A DNA stretch of 64,000 bases, taken from Sparassis latifolia. Lineage: Eukaryota > Basidiomycota > Agaricomycetes > Polyporales > Sparassidaceae. The notes under the pieces were generated by a model. It worked only from the letters and a program-made list of their open reading frames with translations, did not search any database and was not told the DNA's origin. Numbering within the stretch: position 1 is the stretch's first letter; each line of letters begins with the position of its first letter. Of the stretch, positions 13,245 to 24,619 are shown one piece after another. The DNA lies in contig CM031556.1 of the NCBI GenBank assembly GCA_018466975.1, forward strand, positions 3,410,001-3,474,000. The letters are read 5' to 3'. A program made the position numbers and the translations under genes.

Positions 13245-13643
13245 CTTGGGCAGGTACTTACTACGTGAGAGATACTCAGAGAAAGTGCAGTGATAACTAC
13301 AAACCGGCTAACTTCTGGTGTAAGTAGGAAACTTACCGGTTCGCCGTACCGTGCCGAACGGATGATGAGTTAGCAATCCAGCCCCCACGTGGGAATGTGC
13401 CCGACGCGTCGCGACACGGTCAGGTGACCAGAAATTTACATGGCCAAGTACACCGCCAACTTTTCACACATTGCACCAAGTTCTAATTGCGGGCAGCTCG
13501 CAATACATACATTCCCCAGTGTTCGGCTTCAATGCCTCCCATGCACATCTGTCGCCCAGATGGTCTCACATGGTAACATTACTGTAATGACATGTCACGG
13601 GTCACAAACCCCTCTGTTGTGTCGAAATTTGGCCGCTGTCATG

Positions 13644-14060
13644 GGTCACATGCTCAGTAAAAACCGGAAGTCAGTTAAAGTCTGGTGTTGTCGGGTTGAA
13701 GTCAATGGGATTCAAAATTTTGGCACCATGGTCAGGTAAAGTCCATAGAAGTCTGTTTACAGTCACCAAACTCATCATGCCAAGAAATTATGTGATCAAA
13801 TGCCATCAAATTCTAGTCTGTAAAAGTCAGACACTGCAGTTAATTCTCTCAGAATACATGGCATTCTGGAGCTTATATGTTGCTTTTTTGCACTGAGGGG
13901 TTGGAACATAACTGTACAGACATGGTCTAAACTATATGAGGTCATGCACTATAAGAAAACCATTAGAGTAGTCACAAGTAGTCATTAATAGTCAAATTTG
14001 CCAAAATTTTGAAGCTGGCTGACTACATTTTGACTTCCGGTTTTTACTGAGGGTCACATG
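13644..14060. mobile_element. 399-bp non-autonomous inverted-repeat transposon with 9-bp target duplication
   Basis: The element spans 13653-14051. It begins CTCAGTAAAAACCGGAAGTC (plus A, 21 bp) at 13653-13673 and ends with the exact reverse complement at 14031-14051. Immediately outside, GGTCACATG occurs at both 13644-13652 and 14052-14060, a perfect 9-bp target site duplication. A second matched pair of inner blocks, TTCAAAATTTTGGCA, sits about 35-65 bp inside each end, again inverted. There is no open frame for a transposase, so it is a MITE-type element. A 9-bp duplication is what Mutator-like (MULE) transposases usually make; hAT elements make 8 bp. The family assignment is inference. 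Confidence 0.85.
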
Positions 14061-14091
14061 GGTACCGGTCACAGGTACTGTTGGAAGGCCC

Positions 14092-14457
14092 TTGCACAAA
14101 ATTGGGGAAAATTGCCTGATTGGGGAAAATAAAATTGGGGAAAATTGCCTGAAAATGTCGAAAATTTCGGCTGGTCAAATTGCGGCAAGAAAACTGCACA
14201 GATGGCGACGACAAGCACAACGATCCAAAAGAACATACCCAAAAAGCAGGAGTTCATCGTTATCAATACGGTAGGAAGAAGCAAAGCAAACGAAATGCAG
14301 AAATCAACACTCCATAAATGCCGGCGTGCCAGAATAGGAGGCAGACCTCCTATCCTTATGTAAGCAAAAGGCTCACCATCCCCAGCTCATACCCGATTTA
14401 GTAAAATCAGAATTGGGGAAAATCGCCTGAAAATGTCGAAAATTTCGCCTGGTCACA
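14092..14457. repeat. Direct repeats of an ATTGGGGAAAAT-type unit
   Basis: The unit ATTGGGGAAAATTGCCTGA occurs at about 14100 and 14133 (with a shortened copy between), and an extended copy continues AAATGTCGAAAATTTCG. A nearly identical extended copy (about 45 bp) appears again at 14412-14456, 280 bp downstream, in direct orientation. Each extended copy is followed by GGTCA or GGTCAC. No coding potential is evident. It could be the ends of a small element, a minisatellite remnant or a local duplication. Confidence 0.6.
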
Positions 14458-15308
14458 GGTGACTGGTGACTAGCCAAGTTGTCTATCTGTTAAATCGGTA
14501 CCACATGGTCACACATCACACCAGGCATCGAATTGATTGAAATGGTACAGTATACTATGGGTTACGCAGATCCTGTAAGTCATCAGCAAAAGTGCACTTT
14601 TATTACCATCGGATATATAGCATTATAATCTTGGAAATCCATTACAATGACCAAAATTATTGAGCAAAGTTGTAATGGATAGTAACTTCTCTACGGTGGT
14701 TCCGAACTTTTCTCAATGTCTTAAATTATTCGGTAATCCATTCGCAATCAACATAATCTATTCGGAATGCCCGGAATACTTCGGACTTATTATAACGGAT
14801 TCCGAGCTTTATAAGGTATTGTAATGCTATTGTAAGCAGTGATGACACCCGGGGAAATCTTACAATGGCTGTATGGATAATATTGTTTGTAGCCGGCACT
14901 GCACATTACGAGAAATGATCATTGTACAATATTACATACGACAGGTGTGAGTACAAACATAGAGTCTATGAAGTCCACATGATCCCATGATATCGAACAG
15001 AGCAGAAGCACAGCGCGCAAGACGAGAAGGAGCACGACAGCCGAAGCACAAAGAGGGCAAGAGAAGTGAGTATCCGGAGACCGAGGGAATGCACGAAGGA
15101 CATGAGCAGTCTAGATGCAGCAAGAAAGCACAGCTGGCAAGGAGGAGCAATGACGACGACGATAAGAGGGAGCGAAGGTGAATGCTGATGGCCGATGAGA
15201 ACGTCGAGGAGAGGGGCAGTGACCGCGGAGAGATACGAGGTCGGCAGTCTGCACGAATGGCTGTAAGACAATGTACGGCGCGACACATATGTTGGCCATA
15301 CTTACCGA

Positions 15309-17073
15309 CTATGGTGATGACGAATGCGAGGCTGCCTGATGGTAGCGCGCAGCACGTTGCTCCTTCAGGGTTGCGAGACCATTGCGACCATTGCAGCGGT
15401 TTGCACGCTCATTCTCGTTGGCGTCAGCACGAAGGACTTGACTATAATAAAATAACTCATTAGACACGTCGTTGCATGGATATGAATACATACTCGTTCC
15501 ACCACTTGAGAGTAGAATCGGACCACTTGCGTGAGTCCTCGGGTTCATCGAAGAGCCCGACAATGTTCTGGAAAAACTCCACAGTGTCGAATTCACCGTC
15601 ACGCTCACTCCAATGCGTCTGCGAATTTAGTGCGAAGCGGACCTGTGCAACATCTTAAGTATGAAGATATAATCGCCTCGCCGAGACTCACCAATACACA
15701 AATATATGCAATGTTGCGCGGGGTGATCTTTGTCATGCCGTAGATATCGGCGATAGACTTCCTACCACTTGCCGGACCGGGGGTAGTCTTCTTGCCTGAG
15801 CGACGACCGGTGAAGATATGACGGAAACACTAAATAAAGCTACAGTGTCACTTCGGAATATGACAGTACATAATATCTCACCGCTACGAGGAAAGGGCTC
15901 CGCAAGAGATTAGTGTCGATGTTGTCCGGGTCGTAGCCATCCTCTGGATACAGAAAGGAAGGCCATTCACAGGAATCTATTGGTATGATTCCTTCCTCAA
16001 CATCGCGACAAAAGCTGGAAGGAATAATTGTCAGTGCTGTTTCATCAATGAGATGCATACATACGCATTGCAATCTCTGTCGAACTCTGCCAGCATGCTC
16101 CGTGGGCACAGCAGTCTTGTCGTAAGGTGTTGTGCCCAGCCGCGGTCATGCTTCGGGTGGTCCAGCTCCTCGAGTCTTGGAATGGGGTCACATCCGGCTT
16201 GAGCTGGAACAGGTGTCATGTAGTGCAAAGCTTCGTGGCGCATGTTTGAGATATCGACGCCTCAGCTCGATCGAGCGGCCTCTTCCAACTACAGAAGACA
16301 ACAAATCAGTTAGAGCTAACAAGAAATAGAACAAAATTTACGTAGCGACAGAATGATTCTAACGCGGATGCATCGCGTTTGAAGCTCATTAGCTGATCTT
16401 TGAGGTCCGGCATCAGTTTGAGCAGTGTGTCATAGCACTGCAATGCCTCGTCGACACTTTCGGGAGGGCTATATGCGTCAAAAAGTGAGGGATGCTATCG
16501 CGTTCATAAACCCACAGAACTCACAGATCAGAGATAAGCTCATCTTCGGCATCTAAGAGACCCTGATCCCCACGCATTCCTATCTGGAATACTTGGATCA
16601 GATTTGCGAAAGGTCCTATGGCGCGAGGTATGAAGCGCGCAGCCTTGTAGTAGTGCTCGACATTTTTGGGAGTTGGCCCGCTGAGATTAAATGCACCCTT
16701 AGTGTCATGTACAACAGAATAGTAGTTCTTACTTGTTTCCATTTTTTCATGATTTCTTGAACCACTGACAAACATCGCGAAGGCGGTGTTGACAAGTATC
16801 TAAGTCCTCATTGTGCATGTCACCATTGGAGTCATCAGAGCCATGCTCAGAACGTTCTTCTTCCGCTTTGCCATTGTCGTCATCGGCATCGTCATCGTTG
16901 GTGTCATCATCCTCCTCAATAGGTGAGTCGATTCTTCTTACTTTTCTGGTAGGCTTCGATCCTTTATTGAGAGCACGTGCAGAGAAAATGTCTTCGGCGT
17001 GTTTGCCTGCTGAAATTGTGTGTTTCTTCTTCAGAATCTTCTTCCTCACGAGTCCACTGGCCATGGGAGTCAT
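15309..17073 (-). CDS. DUF6698-like protein, agaricomycete-specific family
   Basis: The function is unknown. The start MTPMASGLVRKKILKKKHTI (17073) leads into a very acidic low-complexity segment with runs of Asp/Glu and Asn (about 16800-16960). The body matches the DUF6698 pattern known from many mushroom genomes: IPRAIGPFANLIQVFQIGM, then DAEDELISDL, a segment WAQHLTTRLLCP followed by EFDRD, IDSCEWPSFLYPEDGYDP, DNIDTNLLRSPFLVA, RHIFTGRRSGKKTTPGPASG, RKSIADIYGMTKITPRNIAY, VRFALNSQTHWSERDGEFD, and FFQNIVGLFDEPED followed by STLKWWN. The last exon ends ATLKEQRAARYHQ...SSSP with TAG at 15309. About six short introns are needed, giving roughly 450 residues. The coding frame looks intact across splice sites, so it may be functional. 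It lies inside the 7.3-kb inverted-repeat element and is divergent from the small gene at 17229. Confidence 0.6.
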
Positions 17074-17228
17074 CCTAGTAAGTATAGCAGCAATGACAAC
17101 AATGGGGAACGTGGTGGGAGAAGACAAAGTTGCCCCCAGATCGCTGAGATCCCTAAGATTAAGTAATCACGTGCTGTTTTTTTGGACGCCCTTCGCCCTC
17201 ATCGATTGCAAGCCCTTTGCATATCACC

Positions 17229-17903
17229 ATGGTCACTCCACTTGACACTGAGACCACTGAGCTTCTTGCAGCTGTCCCTGAAGCTCTCCACTATCTTCGT
17301 CTACTGAACAATCAAATCTGGTGTGTTTTCGTGAAACTTGAAGGCTTCGACGAGTTGGCCAAGAAGGCCAAATCCAATGATCCACAGCTCTCTCACCCTC
17401 GCATCTTTTCTGTCTCTCGCACACTCATTCGACTCTCAGCAAACTCTATTTTGCTGTCCAGGACTCTCCTCTCGTGTCAATCTGGGTCAGTCAACATCGG
17501 AGAGCTGGAGGAGAGTTTCAGGCGCGTGACGCAGGACTTAGATCTTGCATTGAACGAGTTGGACAATGCGGAGAGGGCGGCTCGTGAATGTGGTTATATG
17601 CTAATACCTGAGCCTTTCTTATCGACCGAGTGAGTTTTTAACACAATTGACGTGCAAATTCGCATTGATGAGTTCAGTCCCATGGCCAACGTTAGCACCA
17701 AGCCGAAGAAATTGCGCACGAACGATTTCAAACTTCCCTTGATCCCGCTGCAGCGTCAGCCTCCGGTTTCATCGGCTGCCCGAGCTACAATTGTCCTCTC
17801 CCCCTGCTCGACATATTCTCCTCAGATCCAAGTATCATCCAGGGAAGTGTTGGTTCAGGAGGGTCTTCGGAGAAATAGAATGCACATTCTTCGAAGCAGG
17901 TGA
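17229..17903 (+). CDS. Hypothetical protein within the repeat-bounded element
   Basis: I do not recognise a family. The frame starts MVTPLDTETTELLAAVPEAL and runs about 135 codons, with an alpha-helical, heptad-like look (GELEESFRRVTQDLDLALNE) that suggests a coiled coil. One intron (about 17632-17681, GTGAGT to TTCAG) joins it to a second exon, PMANVSTKPKKLRTNDFKLP, ending MHILRSR at 17903. The product is about 210 residues with a basic tail. It sits head to head with the DUF6698-like gene (155 bp apart). Beyond the stop the frame can be read further only if a very short 27-base intron is assumed, which I consider unlikely. Confidence 0.45.
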
Positions 17904-18057
17904 GAGATACCTGAGCTTACTTACAGACTAGATTTGTATGCAGTATGTAACACATCTGTTGTTACCGAATTTTCACTGCGTGCACCACAAACAAATGGAC
18001 TATATATTATATCTCACTTTGTTGGTGCGAAGGAGGACTCTGTATTGTATGCACTAG

Positions 18058-20259
18058 ATGCACGTGACATTGTGCGAGAATGACAGGATTCAAGTGTTCA
18101 ACCAGAGGTACGTCAATTTCCGAATCAGAACCAATTTTATCTTCAAGTACATTCTGTACCAGGTTCCGCAAGGTGCCCACATTTGGGCGCGATGCCATCC
18201 GAAGATTCAGCTCGGATGTCACAGCGATGAAGAAACTCGCTGCTCGAGACTTTGAAGATATTTTACAGGTGCGACTTTCTGTTGTTAACATGACACAGCC
18301 GGTGCCTTGTTAACTTGTCCACCTCACAGTGTATCATACCGGTCATGGAGGGCCTTTTACCGCCTCCTCATGATGAGATCGTTGCCGATTTGCTCTTCAT
18401 CCTTGCATTTTGGCACGCGCTGGCTAAGCTTCGTCTTCACACGGAATTCACTCTCGAGCACTTGAAAAAGCTACACGAGATCTAGGAGCCTCATTGCGAC
18501 ACTTTCTCAAGACTACGTGCAAGGTATTTGCGACATATGAGCTGCTGAAGGAGCTGGCTGCACGTGGACGCCGGACTGCCGCTCTCGCAGCAAATGGAAA
18601 GGGTAAAAGCACGACAACGGGACGTAAGCTCAAATTCCTTAATCTTCTGACTTATAAACTTCACGCACTCGGTGATTACCTATGGACGATCATTGTCTTT
18701 GGTCCAACGGATAATTACACTACTCAAGTCGTAAGTCCAGTATGAACAACTAAGTATTGGAGCTGAATTTACCTTGCAGGGTGAGCTCGAACACCACCGA
18801 GTGAAGAAGTTCTACGTGCGCACGAATAAGAACAAGCACGCATTTCAGATCGCCAAACACCAACGACGCGAAGCCTTGCTCCATCGGATGACACAATGAG
18901 AGCAAGAGTGGTTGGACACGCAGTCTAATAGCCCCTCTGAGTCCTCGCTGGATCAACACGATGACCGACGTGACACCCCAGGTCTGCGTTTTGAAGACGA
19001 GGATCCCCTCCCATACACTTCTCCAAAGGCACACTATCACCTGTCGGAATGTCAACATTTCCATCAAGACATCAGATTCTGGTTGAGGGAACACTCCGGT
19101 GATCCTGCTCTTACAGTATTGCGTCTTGCACGCCAGTGTTCTACTACCTGATCGCTAATGCTTGATGATGCAGAATTTTGTTCCTCAACTGAAGAATCAC
19201 CTCCTGAGACGACTCATGGGGCGAACCTTCGACGGCGACGAGCATGACTTTTCCGATACAGAGCGTGCCTCCATGAGGATCATAAATGACTGGCTATATC
19301 GTCACAAGGTGCTGCGCGTCAACTACACGTCGTACGACATGCGGCGCAATCAAGACTCTATCAATCCACGTACACATGCTGATGTCATGGTCCTCGCGCA
19401 TGACGACGGAGACTCAGAGGACAAACCACTCTACTGGTATGCTCGAGTGATAGGAATCTACCACGTGAATGTGATATGGACAGCGACAGAGTCCAATGTC
19501 ACTGATCCTGAACAGATGGACTTCATATGGGTGAGGTGGTTTGGATCAGATCCGGACGCTCCAGCGGGTGGTTTCAAGACCCGTCGCCTCCCTCGAATCG
19601 GTTTCATTGATGCTGCCGATCCTGACACCTTCGGTTTTTTGGACCCGAACGATATCATTCGCGCGGTCCATCTCATACCCGCCTTCGCTCATGGGCATAC
19701 GTCGGATCTACTGCCAGGTCCTTCTATCACTCGCAGGATCTCAGACAACGATGAGGATTGGCAATATTTTTACGTGAACCTGTAAGTGCTTTCGGTAGTG
19801 ACCTCACTCTGGCTAACTTGCAGTCATCACCATAGGTTCGCGGACCGTGATATATTCATGCGCTTCCTCGGAGGCGGCATCGGCCACAAGGGCACCAATG
19901 GAAGTGGAATGCCGTATACGATGGCACCTGACACTGCGTCAGACAGCTCGACAGATGATATGCATGCGAGTGACAACAATTCCGAGAATGACGAAGGTGA
20001 GGGCGGCAACGAAAATGATCAGCACGACTCCGAATGGGAGGACGTCGGAGACGAAGATGACAGAGAGGATGCACTGCCAGCGGAGCTCAAGGATGAAGAA
20101 CGTGACTATGGTTATCAAGACGAGGACGGAGAGGATGATGATGAGGAGGGGAACAGGGAAGATGAAGATGCACCGGGTGAAGATGAGCTGGGTCCCGAGG
20201 ATGGCGAGGACAGAGACGTAGTTGACCTCTACGGGCTAGACGGGTTTGCACTGTTGTAA
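18058..20259 (+). pseudogene. Truncated agaricomycete transposon protein (C-terminal half), frame-broken
   Basis: The readable text is IQVFNQRFRKVPTFGRDAIR, DVTAMKKLAARDFEDILQ, CIIPVMEGLLPPPHDEIVAD, then LGASLRHFLKTTCKVFATYE, FGPTDNYTTQVGELEHHRVK, DPLPYTSPKAHYHLSECQ, FVPQLKNHLLRRLMGRTFDG, INPRTHADVMVLAHDDGD, WVRWFGSDPDAP, FGFLDPNDIIRAVHLIPAF and an Asp/Glu-rich tail ending at 20259. This order is familiar from large repeated ORFs in mushroom genomes, which I place with Plavaka/CACTA-like or KDZ transposons (from memory, not certain). The N-terminal half is missing. One base appears lost in the AAAAAG run near 18463-18468, shifting the frame, and a TGA interrupts near 18896. The 3' part from 19162 is clean apart from one intron at about 19784-19835. 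Confidence 0.6.
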
Positions 20260-21692
20260 GCACTAGAGTCGTACATTTCACTTTCTATTGCGGTGCGAAT
20301 GCGATCGGACTCCGAGTCCATTTTTTGAGTGTATTACAACGAAAGTCGAGTGTCTGCAGGCTGTTCGACCTCCGACCTTGCAATCTATTACAACCCCCTT
20401 ACAAGGTGTTCCCAGCCGTTGTGATGTGATGACAAGTATCACTACACATTACAATAGATTATTTTGTATTATGGTAGTTCTAACATGTCACAATTATTGG
20501 CGAGCATTTGAACACATTCACTGCATTTTTGCCCTTATGTCTGGGTGCAAGATACCCCCATGGATACGTGGTATAACTAGGACCTGGGCTACGCCGCATA
20601 GTTCTGCATATCAACCCCCAAGCTGGGTTACCAAGCTTCAAGTGTATCTTTCACTGTGCGATCCCCTGTAGTGAACAAGGTGATACGTTGGCTATGCCGC
20701 GCAGCACGTAGTCACTAGCAGTCTAGAAGCTACAGCATACACTTCCTAGGCTACAAGAAATATCAAACTTCAGCTATATTGGCGATGCTCCATGGCTACC
20801 ATCAACAACACCCGTCTATTCCATTATATACTAATAGTAGATACTCCTGATGCGCTCACATCCCCTACTGCATACCTAATCACACCTGCAACAGAATAGA
20901 CTTTGCATGTCGATCTTCCGATGGGGTTTGCGACGCAGTCTGTTTCTCACATACCTGTCACGAGAGGTGTCAATGGAGCATCCCAACTTTGGACAAACAC
21001 AAGAATTGTAGAGCACATCGCATGTTCAGCCATGACCCGAGAGACCAAGAGCATGCAGAGACCATGTCATGCAGATAGAAGGCAACGCAGCACTCCTCGC
21101 TCTTAAGGTGACGGCGACGGCACGCCAGAAATATGTTTAGACAGCGGTCAACGGGCCAGTAAATCTGTGGATGGAAGGGCGCGGAACCAGCACGTAGTGT
21201 ACGCCAGGTGAACTTGACCTTGGACACGATGATGCGCTTGGGCCGATGGAGGCCTGAACTTAGCACTAGTTATATGTACGTCAAGCTTGAAATCGCTACG
21301 TGGAATAGCCAATGTAGCTGGTGCAAGGTACACCAGAAAGCCTGTATAGAAAGGAGCACAGTGATGTAGTATAGCTCACGTAGCAGATGGTCGTAGATAA
21401 GTGAGATCGTGCACCAAATGCGATGCATAAGCTATGTGGGCTAGCACACATCTTTCACATCAAGATTTATGACATAGCAGTGGGGGTCACAGCTATGTTC
21501 GCTATCTGCCCTACTCCGCCTATCTTCACATTGCGATTTCGGCTACCCATCAAACTATGTATTCTATCTGGCGTAGCCTATTCGTAGCAGACCCCCTACT
21601 AGAACGGCGAAAACACAGTGATTGTAACCTCATTCTAATCTGTTACCACATACCGCGGAGTATTACAATCGTCGGAATCCGTTGTAACAATT
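20260..21692. other. Non-coding right subterminal region of the 7.3-kb element
   Basis: No supportable gene is present. AT-rich sequence with several TTACAA/TTGTAA motifs at 20380-20480 and 21610-21690 resembles the left subterminal region at 14620-14880. The middle (20680-21600) has scattered GCTATG and GTAGC words but no clear repeat unit or open frame of note. Confidence 0.4.
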
Positions 21693-21884
21693 GTGCACTT
21701 TTGCTGATGGTCCGCAGAGCTCATGAGCCCCCATATGAGGGAAAAATCCAGGGTAGGCTCGCATCTTCTCAGGTCAAATTCCCGCTGCTTAGAACATTTG
21801 ACCCGAATTCTCCCTATACATGGGAAAACTGCCGACTTACAGGATCCGCCGAGTGAGTGGTAACCCATAGTACTGTACATTTTC

Positions 21885-22419
21885 GACCAACCCAGCCGGA
21901 GGTGTGACCTTTGACCTCAAGGAGAGTCCCCAGCGATTGGGTGGGCCGGCACGAGGTTTTAGTGGGTAGAGGGTCACCAGAGCGAGCGTAGCCATAGCAC
22001 ACCACAATGAATGTGGCTCGAACCTCACACTGCCAGCTCTCGAGCAGGCATGCGTAAATGCATTTTTCCTCTTTGGAGGGACATCGGGTGAAAGCCCCAC
22101 TAAGCAAACCAGGAGGAGTTGTCCGAGTGCAATTGCCCCCTGTGTTGTTAAGCTTACTCCCAAAAAATGTTTCAATGTGGATATACAACAATTAAATACA
22201 GTGTTCATGCTAATTTTGTGGCCTGCATGTCCCTTGATAGCTTCACAACAGTTGCCTAATTTGGCCTAGCCCATGGCCCGTCATTTAACCCGTGCTAACC
22301 GTAAGGTAGGAGGCCTCTATCGAAGTGCCCCAGACATGTTATCTGCGGTGGTAGGGTGCGATGAGATAACCGTCTGGACGCCAATCCACGTCGGTTAGGG
22401 TTGTTTCAGGCATTTGTGT
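21885..22419. other. Intergenic stretch between the mobile element and CSN2
   Basis: Short open frames on the minus strand (up to about 125 codons) are low in family-like features and I regard them as chance. No gene is called here. Confidence 0.35.
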
Positions 22420-22472
22420 CACGTGTGAGTTGGAACGCGTCTTGCACGTGCAGGAAGTTTCTTTTCCACGTG
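22420..22472. promoter_or_regulatory. Three CACGTG E-boxes upstream of CSN2
   Basis: Perfect CACGTG palindromes occur at 22420-22425, 22445-22450 and 22467-22472, about 96-148 bp before the CSN2 ATG. In fungi this is the core site for bHLH factors of the Cbf1 or SREBP type. ACGCGT words also occur at about 22435 and 22493. The spacing of 25 and 22 bases puts successive sites about two helical turns apart. Regulation by a bHLH protein is inference. Confidence 0.5.
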
Positions 22473-22567
22473 ATGGAAGCGCCACTCGCGAACGCGTAAC
22501 TAGGTAAGTAACAGCCTCGACCCACTGTCACCTTACATCTTCTTATACCACCCATACTAAGACAGCC

Positions 22568-24619
22568 ATGGATGATGATGACGCCGATTACATGCAAGGA
22601 AGCGATGATGAGGTCTACTTCCTCAGTTCGTGCTAACTCATACAATGAACTCACTACGATCCAGGACTACGGCTTCGACTACTCCGATGAGGAAGACGGC
22701 AATGATGCAGGAAGTGCGGATGTAGAGAATATGTACTACACTGCTAAGTGTGAGCTTCTCCGGCACTCGATTTGTGGACTACGAAACTGAACAATTGCGA
22801 AGCGAAGAAGGAAGACAACCCCGAACAAGCTCTGAAAGAATTCCGAGTGATTGTTGATCAAGAGCAGGAGAAGGGTGACTGGTACGACCCGGTGAAATTC
22901 CTCAACAATTTCTGATACCACCTCTCTATGATTGTCGCATAGGGGTTTCAAAGCTCTGAAACAATCGACGAAGCTACTGTTCCTCACTCTCCGCAGACCA
23001 AACGATGCGCTGCAGACGTACACTCAACTACTAACGTACACGAAATCTGCAGTGACTCGTAACTACTCCGAGAAGACAATCAATGGCATATTGGATTACG
23101 TTGGTGGTGGAAAGGGTGGTCCGGTCGAGGTCGACGTGCTGGAGAAGTTCTACCAGGCGACTAAAGCAGCGCTCATCGAAGCGAAGAATGAAGTGTGTCT
23201 GCCCCATTTCCCATCACTAAGACGTCTCTGAACATTTTATACAGCGGCTATCCGTGAAGACCAACCTGAAGTTGGCGAAGCTATGGCTTGAGCGTAAGGA
23301 GTATGGGCGATTGTCGAAGGTTCCGCCTTCCCCCTGATTACATGATATAGCTCTTTGAGTTTTATTATAGCTGATTCGCGACTTGCATACCACCACAGCC
23401 GGTGTTGACGGCGAAGATCTAGCCCAGAAAGGAACGCAGTTACTGGAGATTTACGCTCTCGAAATTCAGATGCACAACGAGATGAAAAACTTCAAGAAGT
23501 TGAAGGTTGGTCTGAATGCAACAAGATTGGTCTCAATCTCATTCTCCACCGCAGGAGATCTATAATGCCTCGAACTCCGTACGTTCCGCAATTCCTCACC
23601 CACGAATTATGGGTGTAATCAAGGAATGCGGCGGTAAGATGTGGATGGGAGAGCGTGAGTAGATCTTATTGTGGCGAAGTAAAGGTCCCAAATAGAACCT
23701 TTCGCTAGGACAATGGAATCGAGCGAGCGAGGACTTCTTCGAGTCGTTCCGGAACTACGACGAGGCGGGGTCACCTCAGCGGATTCAGGTTTTGAAGTAT
23801 CTTGTACTGGCAAACATGTTGACCGGGAGCGAAGTGAATCCCTTCGACAGTCAAGAAACAAAGCCGTAAGAATATCGATGACCTGCCCTTCGCATGCTGA
23901 AATATATTTTTGCCACAGATACAAGAATGACCCACAGATCAAGGCAATGACTGACCTCGTTGATGCTTATCAGCGTCGCGAGGTACACTCCGCTGAGAAG
24001 ATTCTGCGAGGTAACATTGTTTTCGTTCGATCTACTGCGTAACTGACACCCCACCTTCAGACAACCGCTCTACCATTATGGACGACCCGTTCATTCGGTC
24101 ATACATTGGCGAGCTACTTCGCAGTCTTCGTACGCAGTACCTCATCGACCTTATCAAGCCATACACGCGCCTTGAGCTTTCGTTCCTAGCGAAGGTGGGT
24201 ATTGACAGGTTCTCATGCCACCCCGACTGACATCATCGCTTCAGCAACTGAACGTGGAGAAGGACGAGGTAGAAGAGCTTCTCATAGGGCTGATCTTGGA
24301 AGGCAAGGTAGAAGGGCGCATTGACCAAGTCGCCATGAGGCTCGAGCTCGACCGCAAGTCAGTCATTTATATTGACTTAATGCGTGTTACTCTGCTCACT
24401 GGAACATTTCACACTACCAGGCAAAGTTTGGAGAAGAAGCGGTACACAGCACTGGAGAAGTGGACAGGGGCACTGGAGTCCGTGCACGCTGCAGTCATTG
24501 GGAAGACCCAAGGACCTAGTCGAGGTGCAGATCCCTCATTCGGCATGCCTTCCGATCCTTACGGCGGTAGTTTTAGAGACATAGAAAATAGGTGGGGTGA
24601 TCGATTTGGAGGTATATGA
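22568..24619 (+). CDS. CSN2: COP9 signalosome complex subunit 2 (PCI-domain protein)
   Basis: CSN2 helps the COP9 signalosome remove NEDD8 from cullins. The start [15 protein letters not shown], then [14 protein letters not shown] and ENMYYTAK, matches the acidic CSN2 N-terminus. Further exons read [166 protein letters not shown] and [17 protein letters not shown]. The PCI region follows with [20 protein letters not shown] and [20 protein letters not shown]. The final exon ends RWGDRFGGI. About ten small introns give roughly 480 residues, normal length. It is convergent with mL40. Confidence 0.94.

Larger units (their letters stand above)
14546..21877. mobile_element. Decayed transposon of about 7.3 kb with imperfect terminal inverted repeats
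   Basis: The left end, 14546-14597, reads TACAGTATACTATGGGTTAC, then GCAGATCCTGTAAGT, then CATCAGCAAAAGTGCAC. The same blocks in the same order occur inverted at the right end: TACAGTA-CTATGGGTTAC and GATCCTGTAAGT at 21835-21877, and CATCAGCAAAAGTGCAC (17/17 match) at 21693-21709. A 125-bp stretch (21710-21834) interrupts the right arm. Inside each end are many short ATTGTAA/TTACAAT and GGATTCCG motifs (14620-14880, 20380-20480, 21610-21690), like subterminal transposase-binding repeats. The interior holds the DUF6698-like gene, a small unknown gene and a broken transposon ORF. Weak similarity may carry the ends out to about 14510 and 21915; no target duplication was settled. The superfamily is uncertain; the ORF resembles large agaricomycete elements of the Plavaka/CACTA or KDZ kind. 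Confidence 0.62.

Noticed and set aside
18058..20259. Calling the transposon ORF an intact transposase
   Set aside because: The N-terminal half is missing and at least one frameshift and one stop interrupt the remainder.
22011..22054. tRNA-like text (GGTTCGAGCC on the minus strand)
   Set aside because: The T-arm-like stretch has an oversized loop and no matching acceptor, D and anticodon arms could be folded around it.
21814..22208. Overlapping 123- and 125-codon minus-strand frames
   Set aside because: Overlap the element end, lack family motifs and a sensible start; treated as chance frames.
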